Below, piece after piece: positions 35,284-47,433 of a DNA stretch of 64,000 bases. Position numbers and translations under genes: made by a program. This stretch comes from Congeria kusceri (Eukaryota > Mollusca > Bivalvia > Myida > Dreissenidae), in assembly GCA_027627225.1 (NCBI GenBank), contig JAPFQT010000088.1:186001-250000 (forward strand). The letters are read 5' to 3'. Under the pieces are notes generated by a model that did not search any database, was not told the DNA's origin, and saw nothing but the letters and a program-made list of their open reading frames with translations. Numbering within the stretch: the stretch's first letter is position 1; the number at the start of each line of letters is the position of its first letter.

Positions 35284-35524
35284 TACGTTCACATACTTGA
35301 TATATATTCGATGTTTGCCTATTACTATGTTTTTTATTATATTATAATTAATAGGCTGATGAATCAACTCTGATCCATCATTTTATACTATCATGATTAT
35401 GTGTTCTATATATGTCAGCATAATGCTATTTTACATTTCTTACAGATCATCATTTTTCCGCCAAACGACGTAACGTCACTGTATGACGTCGACGTCACTT
35501 CCTTTGTTTATATTTATTATTTTT

Positions 35525-35600
35525 ATTACTACTGATGAAGGCATCATGCCGAAACGTTTAGTGTATTAAAATTAAATAAATAAACGTGTTTGTGCGATAA
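35525..35600 (+). ncRNA. Hammerhead-ribozyme-like motif
   Basis: CTGATGA (35532-35538) is followed by a 3-bp stem GGC/GCC closed by ATCAT, then GAAAC (35551-35555). A possible stem III pairs ACGTTTA (35554-35560) with TAAACGT (35581-35587). This matches the conserved core of hammerhead ribozymes, known in Penelope-like elements. The base after the stem III 3' strand is G, where cleavage normally needs A, C or U, and a good stem I is not seen. The copy is probably inactive. Confidence 0.6.
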
Positions 35601-35623
35601 TTATTATTATTCAGCTATCATTT

Positions 35624-38127
35624 AAAACTCATTAAAAAAAAAATTATGGTCACAAATTCACTATGGCCATATTTTAATTTTGCTAAATCTATAAAGTTTT
35701 AAAACTGAAAGTGATTAATTTAATATCAATAAGTCATCTATTGCTCATTTTTAATCATTGAAACTAACCCCATGCTTTATGTGATATTCCCCTAAAGCTG
35801 GTATTATATGGCCGCATCTGCGGATTGCGTTTGCGTTCCGTGTGTTCCGTGTACGATTCTGTTAACGCGGGCTTTATTCCATGCATCCCGTCATCAGTAA
35901 CAGGTCTTTAAATAATATTATGTAATTATAACTAAAAAAATTCATTTAAATTCATAGTATCGTTTGTTGCGTTTTTATAAGAGACATATGACGTAGACGC
36001 AAGACGCACATGGAATGATTTAATACATCCATGGAATACCAGCTTGAAGCCTCGGCTACAACCAGTTTGTTGCGACCGTATGACAAGCTTACAGCAAGAT
36101 TTTTGTCAAGAACGTGTAGTGTCCCAAATTGTCCATGTGGTTTTTGTCTAACACAAGGTCGACGCAACAACCGCTACAGACAATAAAACAGACGCTTAAG
36201 TTGATGCGACGGCCGTGTGTCAATCACTCATTGCGTGCAGTGAAAATACTGGCATCCTACGTTTTTAACATCGAATTTTGCCTTAGGTAGCACTTACGGC
36301 TCCTTTGCGCTAAACATACCGGTGCATCAAGAATAAAACTGACACCTAACAGTCTTAAAAAAGGTGGGATTCTTGCATGGTGACTACCTCATGTGCTTCC
36401 TATAAATAACCAAGATTATTTGCATGCTATTAACATGATGTTGTCTTTTTCCACAGTATCTCTGTTTTTCACGTGTATTACAATCATAAAGCTACTTTGA
36501 AGCATTATAAATATTTTTTTACAATTAAACAAATTTGCCATAATATCTTCCTGAGGTACATGCCAAATATAAAGTCATAAATGGCACCAATACGTGTAGG
36601 ATCTTTACAAAAACAATTTGGTATTTGCGTTGGTGCCAAGATACTTTGCTTTCTTGTGGTGACTGTGTGAACTACTTGCATTGATCATGCCATATCTATG
36701 GGTTGGTTGTGAGTCACTAAAAGTAATTCACGGTCAATGTATGATAGATGCATGTCAGACGCACGATTCAAAGACACAGCTGCGGTGGACTAAAATTGAA
36801 AAAGAGCTGCAGATGTGCGGCGACAGCATATTTGCCCATACGATGGCGGCACTTATCCGGTACAAACTCCACAAGATTGTACAAAAATGTATGTGTTTGT
36901 CTTGAGCTCTCAAAGGTCGGCGCTGTGGTCCGCGGCTTGAACAAGCCCTTTGAGGGTTATCTGTAGATTCATGAAAGTGGTCCATATTGCATCATTCGTT
37001 TTATACAACTCTTCCTAATGTGTTGAAAGAATGAAAATATGGATGATGGATGGATGAATGAATGAATGAACGAATGAAGAAATTTAAAGTATTTTTTCTT
37101 ATTTTAATATTTATGTTTTACATATACAGACGAATTAAGATGATATTGTCAGTAATATGAAAGTAATTCATTTGAATGTAGGAATGTTATCTCTATGTCT
37201 TTTGCCTGTATTGATAAACATCTAGTTCATAGACGGTTACCGCTCAACTTGTTTTGTTACCCAATGCAAGAAAGTAACATACTACATCACTGGAAAAATT
37301 CAATTATTTAGTATGGTAAGCATGACCCGAGTGCTTACAGTTTGTGTATCTGTTCGTCTGTTATTATTATTACGTGATTTCTTCGTGCATGATTGTACTT
37401 GTTGACAGTTGACACATGTATATTTGGAGACAGTTTACACGCATATTGGCAAAGCACAAACAAGTCGAAAAACGTGTTGTTATTAAACAATACATGGTTT
37501 TGGCATTGAAATAGGTTTACTTTTAAGTATAAAAAGCTCTTCAATAAAGCCGGTCCCGGACTATCCCGGGCAAGCCTGTAACCGAATACACAAGTGGAAT
37601 ACACAGTTCAGCACCTCTAATCTGATAACCGCTAATTACAGGAACGTGTGAGGAGACTTTATCTTTATCGGTTATATGAAACGAGGGCAAAATCAGTTAA
37701 AAATTACTAATTGTATGCTAAAATCTGCTGTCGTTTCCATTGTGTGTTGCAAGATGAAATAAGGCAGAAATGTTAGGCTTTGCCTTCAAGATGTTTTAAC
37801 TGTCATTTTGTGTTATAAATCTCAGATTAATTTTCATTTGATTTTTACATACTAATGAAGAGACCTTTATAAGACTTTTATAAAATAATTGTTTGAAAGA
37901 GTCATTATCATCAGAAGAAATGTAATTATTGCATATATTCTTTTTTGCAAACTAATTCCTGTATTATAGAAATAAATACAATCTATACATTCAATTTAAT
38001 AAATCTTATACCAGTGTGAACCTTGTTTAATTTACTTTCAGAAAAGTATATGGTATAGATACATACCAGTAACTATGCATCAGTTATAGTGATATACAGC
38101 AGGTGACCCCCTTATACATAGCTTTTT
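35624..38127. other. Region without a supported gene
   Basis: AGCTGGTATT at about 35799 and AATACCAGCT at about 36037 form possible inverted termini of a 250-bp element. A GAAT/GATG microsatellite lies at 37040-37078. Overlapping ORFs near 36681-36985 have no recognisable motif. Confidence 0.4.
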
Positions 38128-39232
38128 AGCTCACATGAGCACTACATGCTCATGGTGAGCTTTTGTGATCGCCTTTTGTCCTTCGTTCGTCGTGCGTTGT
38201 CAACATTTACGTCATTAACACTCTAGAGGCCACATTTATTGGCCAATCTTCATGAAACTTGGTCAGAACATTTGACCCAATGATATCTTGGTTGAGTTCG
38301 AATCGGGGTCATTTGGGGTAAAAAAACTAGGTCAATAGGTCAAATTGAAGGAAAAGCTTGTTAACACTCTAGAAGTCACAGTTTTTGCCCAATCTTCTTG
38401 GAACTTGCGCTGAACATTTGTTCTAATGATATCTCAGCGGTGTTCTAAAATGGTTGCCCTCCGTTGAATAACATGGCCGCCAGGAGGCGGGGCAGTTTTC
38501 CTTATATGGCTATATTGAAAACTTTATTAAGCTTGTTAACACTCTAGAAGTCACATTTTTTGCCCAATCTTCATGCAACTTGGTCAGAACATTTGTCCCA
38601 ATGATATCTTGGCCGAGTGCGAATTTGGGTCATTTGGGGCCAAAAACTCAGTAACTAGGTCAAATTGAAGAAAAGTCTTGTTAACACTCTTAAAGTCACA
38701 TTATTTGCCCAATCTTCATGAAACTTGGTCAGAGCATTTGTCTTAATGATATCTGAAAAAAACTTGTTAACACTCTAGAAGTCACATTTTTTACCCAATC
38801 TTCATGAAAATTTGTCAGAAAATTTGTCTACATGATATCTCGGACGAGTTCGAATATGGGTCATGTGGGGTCAAAAACTAGGTCACTAGGTCAAATTCAA
38901 GAAAAAGCTTGTTAACACTAGAAGTCACATTTTGTGCCCAATCATCATGAAACTTGGTCAGAACATTTGTCTACATGATATCTCGGCCAAGTTCGAATCT
39001 GGGTCATGTGGGGTAAAACACTAGGTCAAATTGAAGAAACACTAAATTTCAATATGTAACTTCCCAAATTTTGAATGTCTGTTGTCACTTAAGTTTTTCA
39101 AACCATGATGATTAAGGCCGCATTTCCATCAGTCCGTATCAGTATGTCCATGTCTGTATAAAAATGGAAAATTGTTCGACTAATGAAACTCAGGTGAGCG
39201 ACTCAGGGCCATTTGGCCCTCTTGTTTCAAGT
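38128..39232 (+). repeat. Hairpin-ended dispersed element with ~150-bp units
   Basis: It begins TTAGCTCACATGAGCAC then CATGCTCATGGTGAGC. It ends CTCAGGTGAGCGACTCAGGG and CCATTTGGCCCTCTTGTTTC. Internal units repeat TTGTTAACACTCTAGAAG, CAATCTTCATGAAACTTGG and GATATCTCGGCC. It is closest to the element at 25225 and intact at both ends. Confidence 0.9.
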
Positions 39233-39419
39233 TTTTTGTGTAACACGCTGATTTATCTGGCTCTGAAGGTGCTAATAAGCAAAGGTGTAATTGAAGTTAT
39301 TTATGTAGATTAGACATGAACATTTGAAATGTGAATTTATTCTGAATAAACTGTTATTTGGAACTAACTCTAAACCGTTGCATAAACAAGTTCGGGTTAT
39401 AATAGTAAATGCATTAACA

Positions 39420-41130
39420 TCTAAATTAACGTGAAGTTGGTCGTGTTTAACAATTGTACCCAAGGCAAATTTCTTGGTTCCTTCGCTGCTTTGATGAAAT
39501 AATATGATAATTCATCTTCTTGAACTTCAGCAGTAACAGCAACAAACGCATGAATTATTATACGGCATCACAAAAACCATGTTGTCGGACCTATACTTCC
39601 AGGTGAAATCGTATTTTAGTAACTCTATGGAATATCTGTCTTTCAAACCTGTTTAAACCTTTTTAAAATGTCATTCACAGCATTTTTGCAAAGAATTACA
39701 ACAACTCTACACTGGATAATAATCAATCCATCCATTAGTTGTGTACTTTAATGTAGACGACTACAGTTACATGAACACACTGAAAGAAACCTGAATGAGG
39801 TAAACAAATATATAACACATTAATTGCATCAATGGTTTAACAAAATAAACTGTATATGTCTGAATATTCAAATTGTATAGCGTGTTTGTATGTTTCTGCA
39901 ATGATTATATAAGATCAAGCTTTAGGCTTCATAAGTGAAAAAACACGACTGACCATTTCAAAGGAGATGTAAGTCAAGTCAAGTCAAAGTCACTGACTTG
40001 ATTTGACAAGAATAGGAGTTGTCAATAGCAACAAGGAATATCAGTCCTATAAACATACACATTCTGAGGTAAAATGGAAGATTAGTCTTAATATGGAAGA
40101 CTAATCATAACAGGTGAGATCAATCATAACAGGGAAGATAGTTCATAACAGGGGAGATTAGTCATAAAAGGTGAGATCAATCATAACAGGGGAGATTAGT
40201 CATAACAGGGGAGATTAGTCATAACAGGGGAGATTAGTCATAACAGGGGAGATCAATCATAACAGGGGAGATTAGTCATAACAGAGGAGATCAGTTATAA
40301 CAAATGAGATAGTTCATAATGGGGAAGATAGTTCATAACAGGGGAGATTAATCATAACAGGGGAGATCAATCATAACAGATGAGATCAGTCATAACAGAG
40401 GAGATCAGTCATAACAGAGATCAATCATAACAAAGGAGATCGGTCATAACAGGGTAGATCCATAAAAACAGGGGAGATCAGTCATAACGGGAGATAAATC
40501 ATAACAGGGGAGATCAATCGTAACAGAGAAGATCAATCATAACAAAGGAGATCAATCGTAACATTGGAGATCAATCATAACAGGTGGGATAAATCATAAC
40601 ACGGGGAGATCCATCATAACAGGTAAGATCAATCATAACAGGGGAGATTAGTCATAACACGCAGCGATCAATTATTACAGAGGAGGTAAATCATAACAAG
40701 GGAGATAATGTGGGAGATCAATCATAACAGGAGAGATCAGTTATAAAAGTTCAGATCAGTCATAATTATTACATTGGAGAAAAATCATAACATGGGAGAG
40801 CAATCGTAACAGGGGAGATAATTGATAAAAAGTTCAGTGAACTATAACAGCTGATATAAACAATAAAAAGGTGGTCAGTTATAACATGAGAAACATCATA
40901 AAAGGGACGATAAATTGCATCAGAAACCTGTGCAGATATTGACATTAGTTACTTTTGTGTTGTATAGTGTTGTGTAACCTATTTGAAGAGTTACAAGGTT
41001 AGCTCCCTTGTAAAAAAAACCGCCATTGTCAGCATATTGTGCCTGTTTTCTTCTCAATTATAATGACGAATGTTTTTAACAATAAAATACTGAACATCAT
41101 TGAGATACACGCAGATAGGCTTATCATGGA
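39420..41130 (+). repeat. Paralogous segment B (matches 11180-12740)
   Basis: Same orientation and order of landmarks as segment A, offset about 28.2 kb, including the minisatellite and the ACAAGGTTAGCTCCCTTGT block downstream. See the segment A entry for shared phrases. Confidence 0.85.
40070..40880 (+). repeat. ~19-bp minisatellite, array B
   Basis: About 40 copies of GGGGAGATCAATCATAACA and variants (GGGGAGATTAGTCATAACA is frequent). It is longer and more homogeneous than array A, suggesting expansion after the duplication. Confidence 0.9.
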
Positions 41131-43355
41131 CATAAAGTAGTAATGCTATTTCTCTGATGTTTATAGATTTGATGTGGATCTTTGTATTTAAAACAATTTA
41201 AAGATTGTTTACTTTAGTAATGCTGCAGGCACTCATTAAGTTCATTTCTATGTTTATTTATGTTGCGTACTATCTCCCATTGTTGTGTATACATGTATGG
41301 AACATAAATAAACATTGTTACAGGCGTGAATAATGCCTAGCTCAAATTTAACCCGACACCATCCAGTTTTTCCGAGTTATAGGCATCAGGCATACTGTCC
41401 ATGAAAGTACCTAATTTTTAGCCCTAGTTTGGGTTGGCGTCCGGCCAGCACTTGCCCCAATGTCCAGACTGCACTTGCCTGATGTTATGACTATGCCCCT
41501 GCTACACTAATTAATGCAGTAAACATGCTGATGTCTGCCTGATTACCAGTCACTCACCAGGAGGTCAGACATAGTTCTGCCTTGACCCAGTTTGCGTCAT
41601 GCTTGAGCCATCTCGGCGCCCATTTACTGGACCCAAACATGAACCAGCGCCCAACCAATGCTGTCAGATGTCTAGGCGGATATCAGCAGGGCATGATCTG
41701 ACACCAGTGTATCTGTTGTGAGTGGCAAAATGTTGCCAACCGACCTCAGGACAGATTTTAACAAATGTTAACACAAACTCAGCACCCGGCCAATGCCCCA
41801 AAATGACCCTGCAGTCGTTGGGTGCATGGAAGGTTCCCCGGCCTTAAAATTATTAATACTTATCCTAAACACATTGAGCTTTATTATGACTGGTGTATAA
41901 CATGGGCCTTCATTCCATTGGTACAAGGATTGCTGAACAAAAGTCATACAGGCTTAGAAGATACCAGTTATATCTGTAACATATTATATCAACCGACTAA
42001 CAAACAACAGCTGAAAGGCCATTTATGTGGTGGAAATCAATTAAAACATTGTTTTCCCTTCCACGACTCATGTTTATTGATGGTGGGTAGGTAGGTAGGA
42101 ATTTTTTTCATGACCCCACAAATTTGAAGGCATTAAGGATTGCACTTGTCTGTCCGTCCGTCTGTACATACGTCCCAAAATTTTGTCGACTCAACTCCTC
42201 TTTAACTACATGGCGGATTTTATTCAAACTTTAACAGCTGAAGAACTTTAATGTGTAGGTGACCGTAAAAGAAGAATACAATATAATATACATGTTTAAA
42301 CAAATTTATTTATCAAAATATCCAGAAGGCCAAACATTTTGTTGACTGTACTCTACTTTAACTGCTGGATGGATTTCGTTGAAACTTTTGAATTTTAACT
42401 GCTACTAATTTTAGCAGAATTATGGCCCTTTGTCACTTTTTTCCACAATAGAATATACAGTGGAACACCGCTATTTCGTAGTCGTTCAGACTGACAAAAA
42501 TAGTTCGAAATAGGGAAGTTTGAAATAGCGATCTTCCAACCCCCGCACAGAGATTTGACTTGTTCCAAGCATAGCTCAAATCAATGATCGATCAAAGTCT
42601 TCAACAATATTAATTATGGTTTTCATAAGTTATTTTCATTTCCCTTTTTACTATGTAGAAAATTGTACTGAGTTGCATTAAATAAGTAAATGTAAATACA
42701 AACACATAATACTTCCAGATCAGGAAGGATTTTACATGTGACACAGTGGTTACTGTTAGCTAATAGGGGAAGTAACAGCTGCGCGGAGTTTGTCGATGTT
42801 CTCCATTGTACTACTGGTAATAAATGTCATAGTTTTGAAAATTGAGCATGCTGTTAAACAACTCTGTGTGTATATTAGGGATGCAATGGGTAGCACATTT
42901 TTGTCAGGTCGGGTCAGGTAGGGTATCTTTCTTCGAGTTGGGTATTTAATTAAGTAAAAATACACATCAACTTTGTACCTCTAGAGGGCCTTTCGGAGGA
43001 GTGAACATTGTTTCTACTTTGAAGATTAGACGATTAATGAAATTCTCGTTTGTTCACATACGGTGTTGGTGTCAGATTTGGTCCTGCCTAGTAACTTTTA
43101 ATCATTTTGATATGAATATCTGCCCTTCTCATTGCATTTATATTGCTTGACAAAGCGCATTGGGCAGCATTCATCAGTTTCACTGATATCCTTGTTATGA
43201 ATTGTCATTGTAATACTGCTAACATCTAAACTAGATCAGAATTTAGCTAATTTGCAGCAGGATTAGAGCTACAAATATGTTGTGATCGGACATGAGTTCT
43301 GTAATACTGTTAGCAAGGAACTATGAAGTTTGAACTGTACCTGTTTCCTTAATAA
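41131..43355. other. Region without a supported gene
   Basis: 41330-41830 is unusually GC-rich for the window but no frame is convincing. 42090-42440 contains a dispersed repeat fragment (TGTCTGTCCGTCCGTCTGT, CCCAAAATTTTGTCGACTC). 42460-42545 has the palindromic phrase AATAGTTCGAAATAGGGAAG seen in degenerate dispersed repeats. The 90-codon ORF at 41822 looks like chance. Confidence 0.4.
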
Positions 43356-43359
43356 GTTT

Positions 43360-44460
43360 TTAGTCCCCTACCGGTGTTTTACCGGAGGGGACTTGAGGTT
43401 TGCCCTCTGTCCGTCTGTCCATCTGTCTGTAACATTTTTGTGTCCGCTCCATATCTCCTTTACCCTTTGAAGGATTTTCATGAAACTTGGCTCAAATGTT
43501 TAGGTCATTGAGACGATGTGCAGAAGGCATGAGTCAGTCACGCAGACTCAACGTCAAGGTCACACTTGAAGGTCAAATATTCGAGCCTCCATTTTGTATC
43601 CACTCCATATCTCATATGCCTTTTGAAAGATTTTTATAAAACTTGGCTCAAATGTTTAGGTCATTAAGACGATGTCCTTTGGACTGCCTTGTTTCAGCAT
43701 TTTAATGCCTTTATTGATATAAAAATCACCATTATAAATAATTAACTAAATGTTTTGATGAAAATTTCGGTTATTAGATTTGGGTATATCGTTGAGCGGG
43801 CTGGTGGGCGGGGTTGCAGGGTCAACTTACGTTTCCGCTCTCTAACTCAATAACGGATTGAGATATTTTAATGAAACTTCATACATAGATACCTTATATC
43901 AAGACCTCGCTTGGGATTACATATCTGGTGGGTGGGGTTAAGGTCAAGGTCACCGTTGCTAAAAATAGAAAAACGGTTTCCACTCAATAACTTGAGAAAA
44001 CGCATCAAGATATTTTAATGAAACTTCATACATATGTACCTTATATTGAGACCTTGCTTAGGATTGCATATGGGGTGGGTGGGGTCAAGGTCAACATTAC
44101 TAAAAATAGAAAAACAGCTTCCGCTCAATAACTTGAGATTCCATCAAGATAATTTAATAAAACTTCATACATAGATACCTTATATCTTGACCACGCTTGG
44201 GATTGCATATGGGATGGGTGAGATCAAGGTCAAGGTCAATGTAACTAAAAATAGAAAAATGGTTTCTGCTTAATAACTTGAGAATGCATTGCTATATTTT
44301 AATGAAAGTTCATACATAGATACTTTATAACGAGACCTCGCTTGGGATTCCATATGACACCCAGAACTTTCTTTCATTATTGTGCTGACTTTTATGCATT
44401 TCGTTGGAAAAATTTGGTTTTCTTGGAATTTCCACGTTTCTTGTTTTATATTTCTTTTAA
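43360..44460 (+). repeat. Composite dispersed element (two unit types)
   Basis: It starts with the hairpin AGTCCCCTACCGG..CCGGAGGGGACT and units containing CATGAAACTTGGCTCAAATG and TTTAGGTCATTGAGACGATG. From about 43790 it switches to the 140-bp unit of the 21130 element (GCTTGGGATTGCATATGGG, TTTCCGCTCAATAACTTGAG). It ends CTGACTTTTATGCATTTCGTT like that element, so it is probably one family inserted next to or into another. Confidence 0.8.
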
Positions 44461-44989
44461 TGTAATGTACAATTTAATATCAAAACACCATTTTATATAA
44501 ATTGAAGCAATACAATCAAATTTACACACAATCATCATTCTGTGCACACACATAATGGCGTAACGCCAACTTCATGTCTGATTCTGAGGTTTCTTCTTTT
44601 CGAAGTATCATCCAAGTTTATCCATTTCTCATGCTCAAACTGAATATACACTGTTCTTTGGTGTCATTTTACCTCAAAGCATTCAGTGTTGTCAATAGTT
44701 TCCTAAGCATGTGTAGTTCATTCCATTTTTCATCTGCAGATGTGCTATAATTTTGAAAAAGAAAACTGGCAGTTAACGAAGACGATGCTTTGTTCGTCAG
44801 CGCATTTCCACCTATTTTGTTCCCGTTAATTTTATTAGCTCCAAATTTGGTTTCCTGTTAGCAAGCTCACTTAATATTATTTAAAGTAATGAAACATGGA
44901 AACATGGAACCTATGCATAAAATCCCTAAGCAGAAGAATCTGATTCCCATATTTCCCTAGAATTATAGGGAGGAAATTGTTGCAGTTAT

Positions 44990-46025
44990 TAGTAATTGGA
45001 AATGTCATTATACCCCCACAAACAAAGTTTGGGGGGGGGGGATATATAGGAGTGAGCTTGTCGGACTGTTGGTCTGTCAGTTTGTCGGTCTGCCAGTCTG
45101 TAGGTCTGTTGGTTTTTGGTTTCCGGATGATAACTCGAGAAAGGCTTGACATATTCAAATAATTTTTGGTACACGTGTTTAACATCATAAAATACCGGTC
45201 AAGTTATATGTTGGTTACAAACCACTTACTTTTGACAGAGTTATGGCCCCTTTTCGACCTAAAATTCCCTAAAACGTGGTTTCCGGATGAAAACTCAAGA
45301 AAGGCTTGACACGTTCAAATAATATTTAGTACACATGTGTAACATCATATAATACAGGTCAAACTGGATGTTGGTTACAAACCACTAAATTTTGACATAG
45401 TTATGGCCCCTTTTCGACTTAAAATTCCCGAAAAAGATTATTTCCAGACAATAACTCACGAATAGCTTGACATATTCAAATAATTCTTGGTATTCATGTG
45501 TAGCATCATAAAATACAGGTCAAGTTTGACTATGATTACAAACTACTAAATTTTGACAGAGTTATGGCCCTTTATATGACTTAAATTCCCTAAAAACATG
45601 GTTTCCTGACGATAACTAAATAATGGCTCGACATATTTAAATAATTATTGGTACACATGTGTAGCATCATAAAATACATGTCAAGTTTGACTTTGGTTAC
45701 AAACCACGAAATTTTGACACAGTTATGGCCCCTTTCTGACTTGAACTCCCGAAAAACATGGACATTAACTAATAAAAGGCTTAACATATTTAAATTATTT
45801 TTGGTACATAGGTGTAACATCATAAAATACCGATCAAGTTCAACATTGGCTACAAACCACTACATGTTGACAGAGTTATGGCTCCTACTGAAATTAGATT
45901 TTTCCAAATACACTGTTAACCCATTCACAAATTAAAGCATTCACACTGTGTCCATTTCTTTCGAATGGATGCCATAGTTTTGTGACAAGGCCACATTGTG
46001 GGGGTATATCCGTCACTCATTTGAC
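44990..46025 (+). repeat. Dispersed element with ATACCCCCACAA ends
   Basis: The left end is TTATACCCCCACAAAC and the right end CATTGTGGGGGTATAT, an inverted pair. Five to six internal units of ~150 bp share GGCTTGACATATTCAAATAA, AACATCATAAAATACCGGTC, GGTTACAAACCACT and GACAGAGTTATGGCCCC. A G-run of about ten follows AAAGTTT at 45031-45040. The ORFs inside (44877-45935) are repeat artefacts. Confidence 0.85.
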
Positions 46026-46209
46026 AATTCTAGTTTTATTATTTAAGTGGCCATCATAATAACGATAAAGAACAGTTTAGCAGTTATTACGCAGTAGCAG
46101 TCTATTTCTACGTAGCATTCCGAATATAGCAATTCATCACGGTTGAGGTCAGGTACACTAATCATATTAGGAACTTCAATAGTCAGAATTGTGAACGCAG
46201 GTGGTCATA

Positions 46210-46282
46210 GCGGCAATAGCCTAGTGGTTAGCGTGTCAGATTCGCATTCTGAAGGACCAGGGTTCGATTCCCAGCAGTGGTT
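46210..46282 (+). tRNA. tRNA-like sequence, anticodon CGC (Ala-type), probably a pseudogene or SINE head
   Basis: A box TAGCCTAGTGG (46217-46227) and B box GGTTCGATTCC (46261-46271) are perfect. The anticodon arm TCAGA-TTCGCAT-TCTGA is a perfect 5-bp stem with anticodon CGC. The T arm has one mismatch, but the acceptor arm (GCGGCAA against CAGTGGT) hardly pairs. It lies outside the neighbouring large repeats. The polymerase III promoter may be functional even though the tRNA is not. Confidence 0.5.
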
Positions 46283-46289
46283 GAGAATT

Positions 46290-47320
46290 TTTTAAAATGC
46301 TTTTTGACAGTTTTTGCTACTCCAGGTGCATAATTTTATTGAAAGGGAATATATTTTAAGGCATTTCCAAAAGAAACCAACAATATTTTGATACTCCCTT
46401 TAAGGAACTTAAAACACTTGCTAATACAGTTGAAAAGCTTGTGGCACATTCTTTGAATTCATATGATAGTTTAATATTTGTAATATTCAGCATCTTGTTC
46501 GTTTTTAAGGTTAATTTTGAGTTCAACTCCACAGCTTTTGATTTTCGACAGCGTAATCATCTGTCTTCCACAGAGATCGCCCGGTTATGAAACTCATAAT
46601 TGTTGTTTTTCACTGTATACACTTATATCCAGATAATGTGTGTTATTAATGAATATTTGATGTCGAGTAGGAATGCTCTTTAATTAATATGTATTTGTAG
46701 CCCAAAGAAAGAGCATGCAGTTGAAAATCGGACAACAAATTTGTCTCATAAGGTTTCTTGCCCGACATTTTTTTTTCATTTTGAATTGATTTTTTTTAAA
46801 GGCTTTAAATATATTGTACTCTTACAGACTTTTAAGCCGCTGAAAGTGACTTGATCTAGCTTTTACACTTGATTACGGTTTAATTAGTGGTGTATGTTTT
46901 ACAATGGTACTAAATTCATTAGCTACACATTTGACGCAATAAATATATTGAATTGAAACAAAATCCGTCATATTGAGAGAAAAAAATAACATAATTAGAC
47001 AATGATGATATATTTATTTCAAAATTTGATTTACTTGTTTGCGAGGCAATATTGTATTTAAACTTACCATTTTGAATAATATAAATCACTTAGCAATGTT
47101 CAAGTCTTATTTATAATATTGAACAAATGTGATAGTAAATACATAAATGAATATGTTCATTTAAATATTACAACCGCTGTATTTAAGGTGACGTATATCA
47201 TCCCTATCTAATTGCCCCAACTGTCCATGATGTGCCCAGTGTTATGCAATAGCGAATAACTGCAGTGCCTTAAGCGCTTTGATTTAAAGTGAAGTCAACA
47301 GTGTTTCAATTTAATTGCAG
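46290..47320. other. Region without a supported gene
   Basis: AT-rich sequence; the only landmark seen is ACTCCCTTTAAGGAAC near 46394, similar to the tail of the tRNA-related repeats. Confidence 0.4.
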
Positions 47321-47433
47321 AGTGCTGAAGGCTTCACATCAGATTTCACCCATACATGTGAGTAGAACTTGGAAGGACCACCCAGTGATGTTTGCTTTGA
47401 TGCACTGCAACCTGCAGCCCAACTGCACCCAAG
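47321..47433 (+). pseudogene. Decayed copy of the 20259 exon
   Basis: 113 nt aligns to the 112-nt exon at 20259-20370. The acceptor (TTTAATTGCAG) and donor (CAAG|GTTCGT) are preserved. It carries an in-frame TAG, lost cysteines (CAT for a TGT) and a one-base insertion before CTGCAG that shifts the frame. Similarity continues into the flanking intron (GTAGACTATGAGAAC against GTAGAATATAAGAAC). It lies upstream of the B-box gene but is not part of it in any open frame. Confidence 0.75.

Larger units (their letters stand above)
34174..35610 (+). mobile_element. 5'-truncated Penelope-like retroelement insertion
   Basis: A 1.4-kb insertion encodes, in order, the end of a reverse transcriptase, a linker and a GIY-YIG endonuclease, the architecture known for Penelope-like elements. 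It ends with a hammerhead-like motif and an (ATT)n tail. It is bracketed by a 13-bp direct repeat TCAGCTATCATTT (34161-34173 and 35611-35623), which marks the target duplication. The copy is 5'-truncated within the RT and carries frameshifts and stops, so it is not active. Confidence 0.9.

Noticed and set aside
41330..41830. GC-richer stretch as a possible gene or CpG island
   Set aside because: No open frame or splice-bounded exon, and no clear CpG excess by eye.
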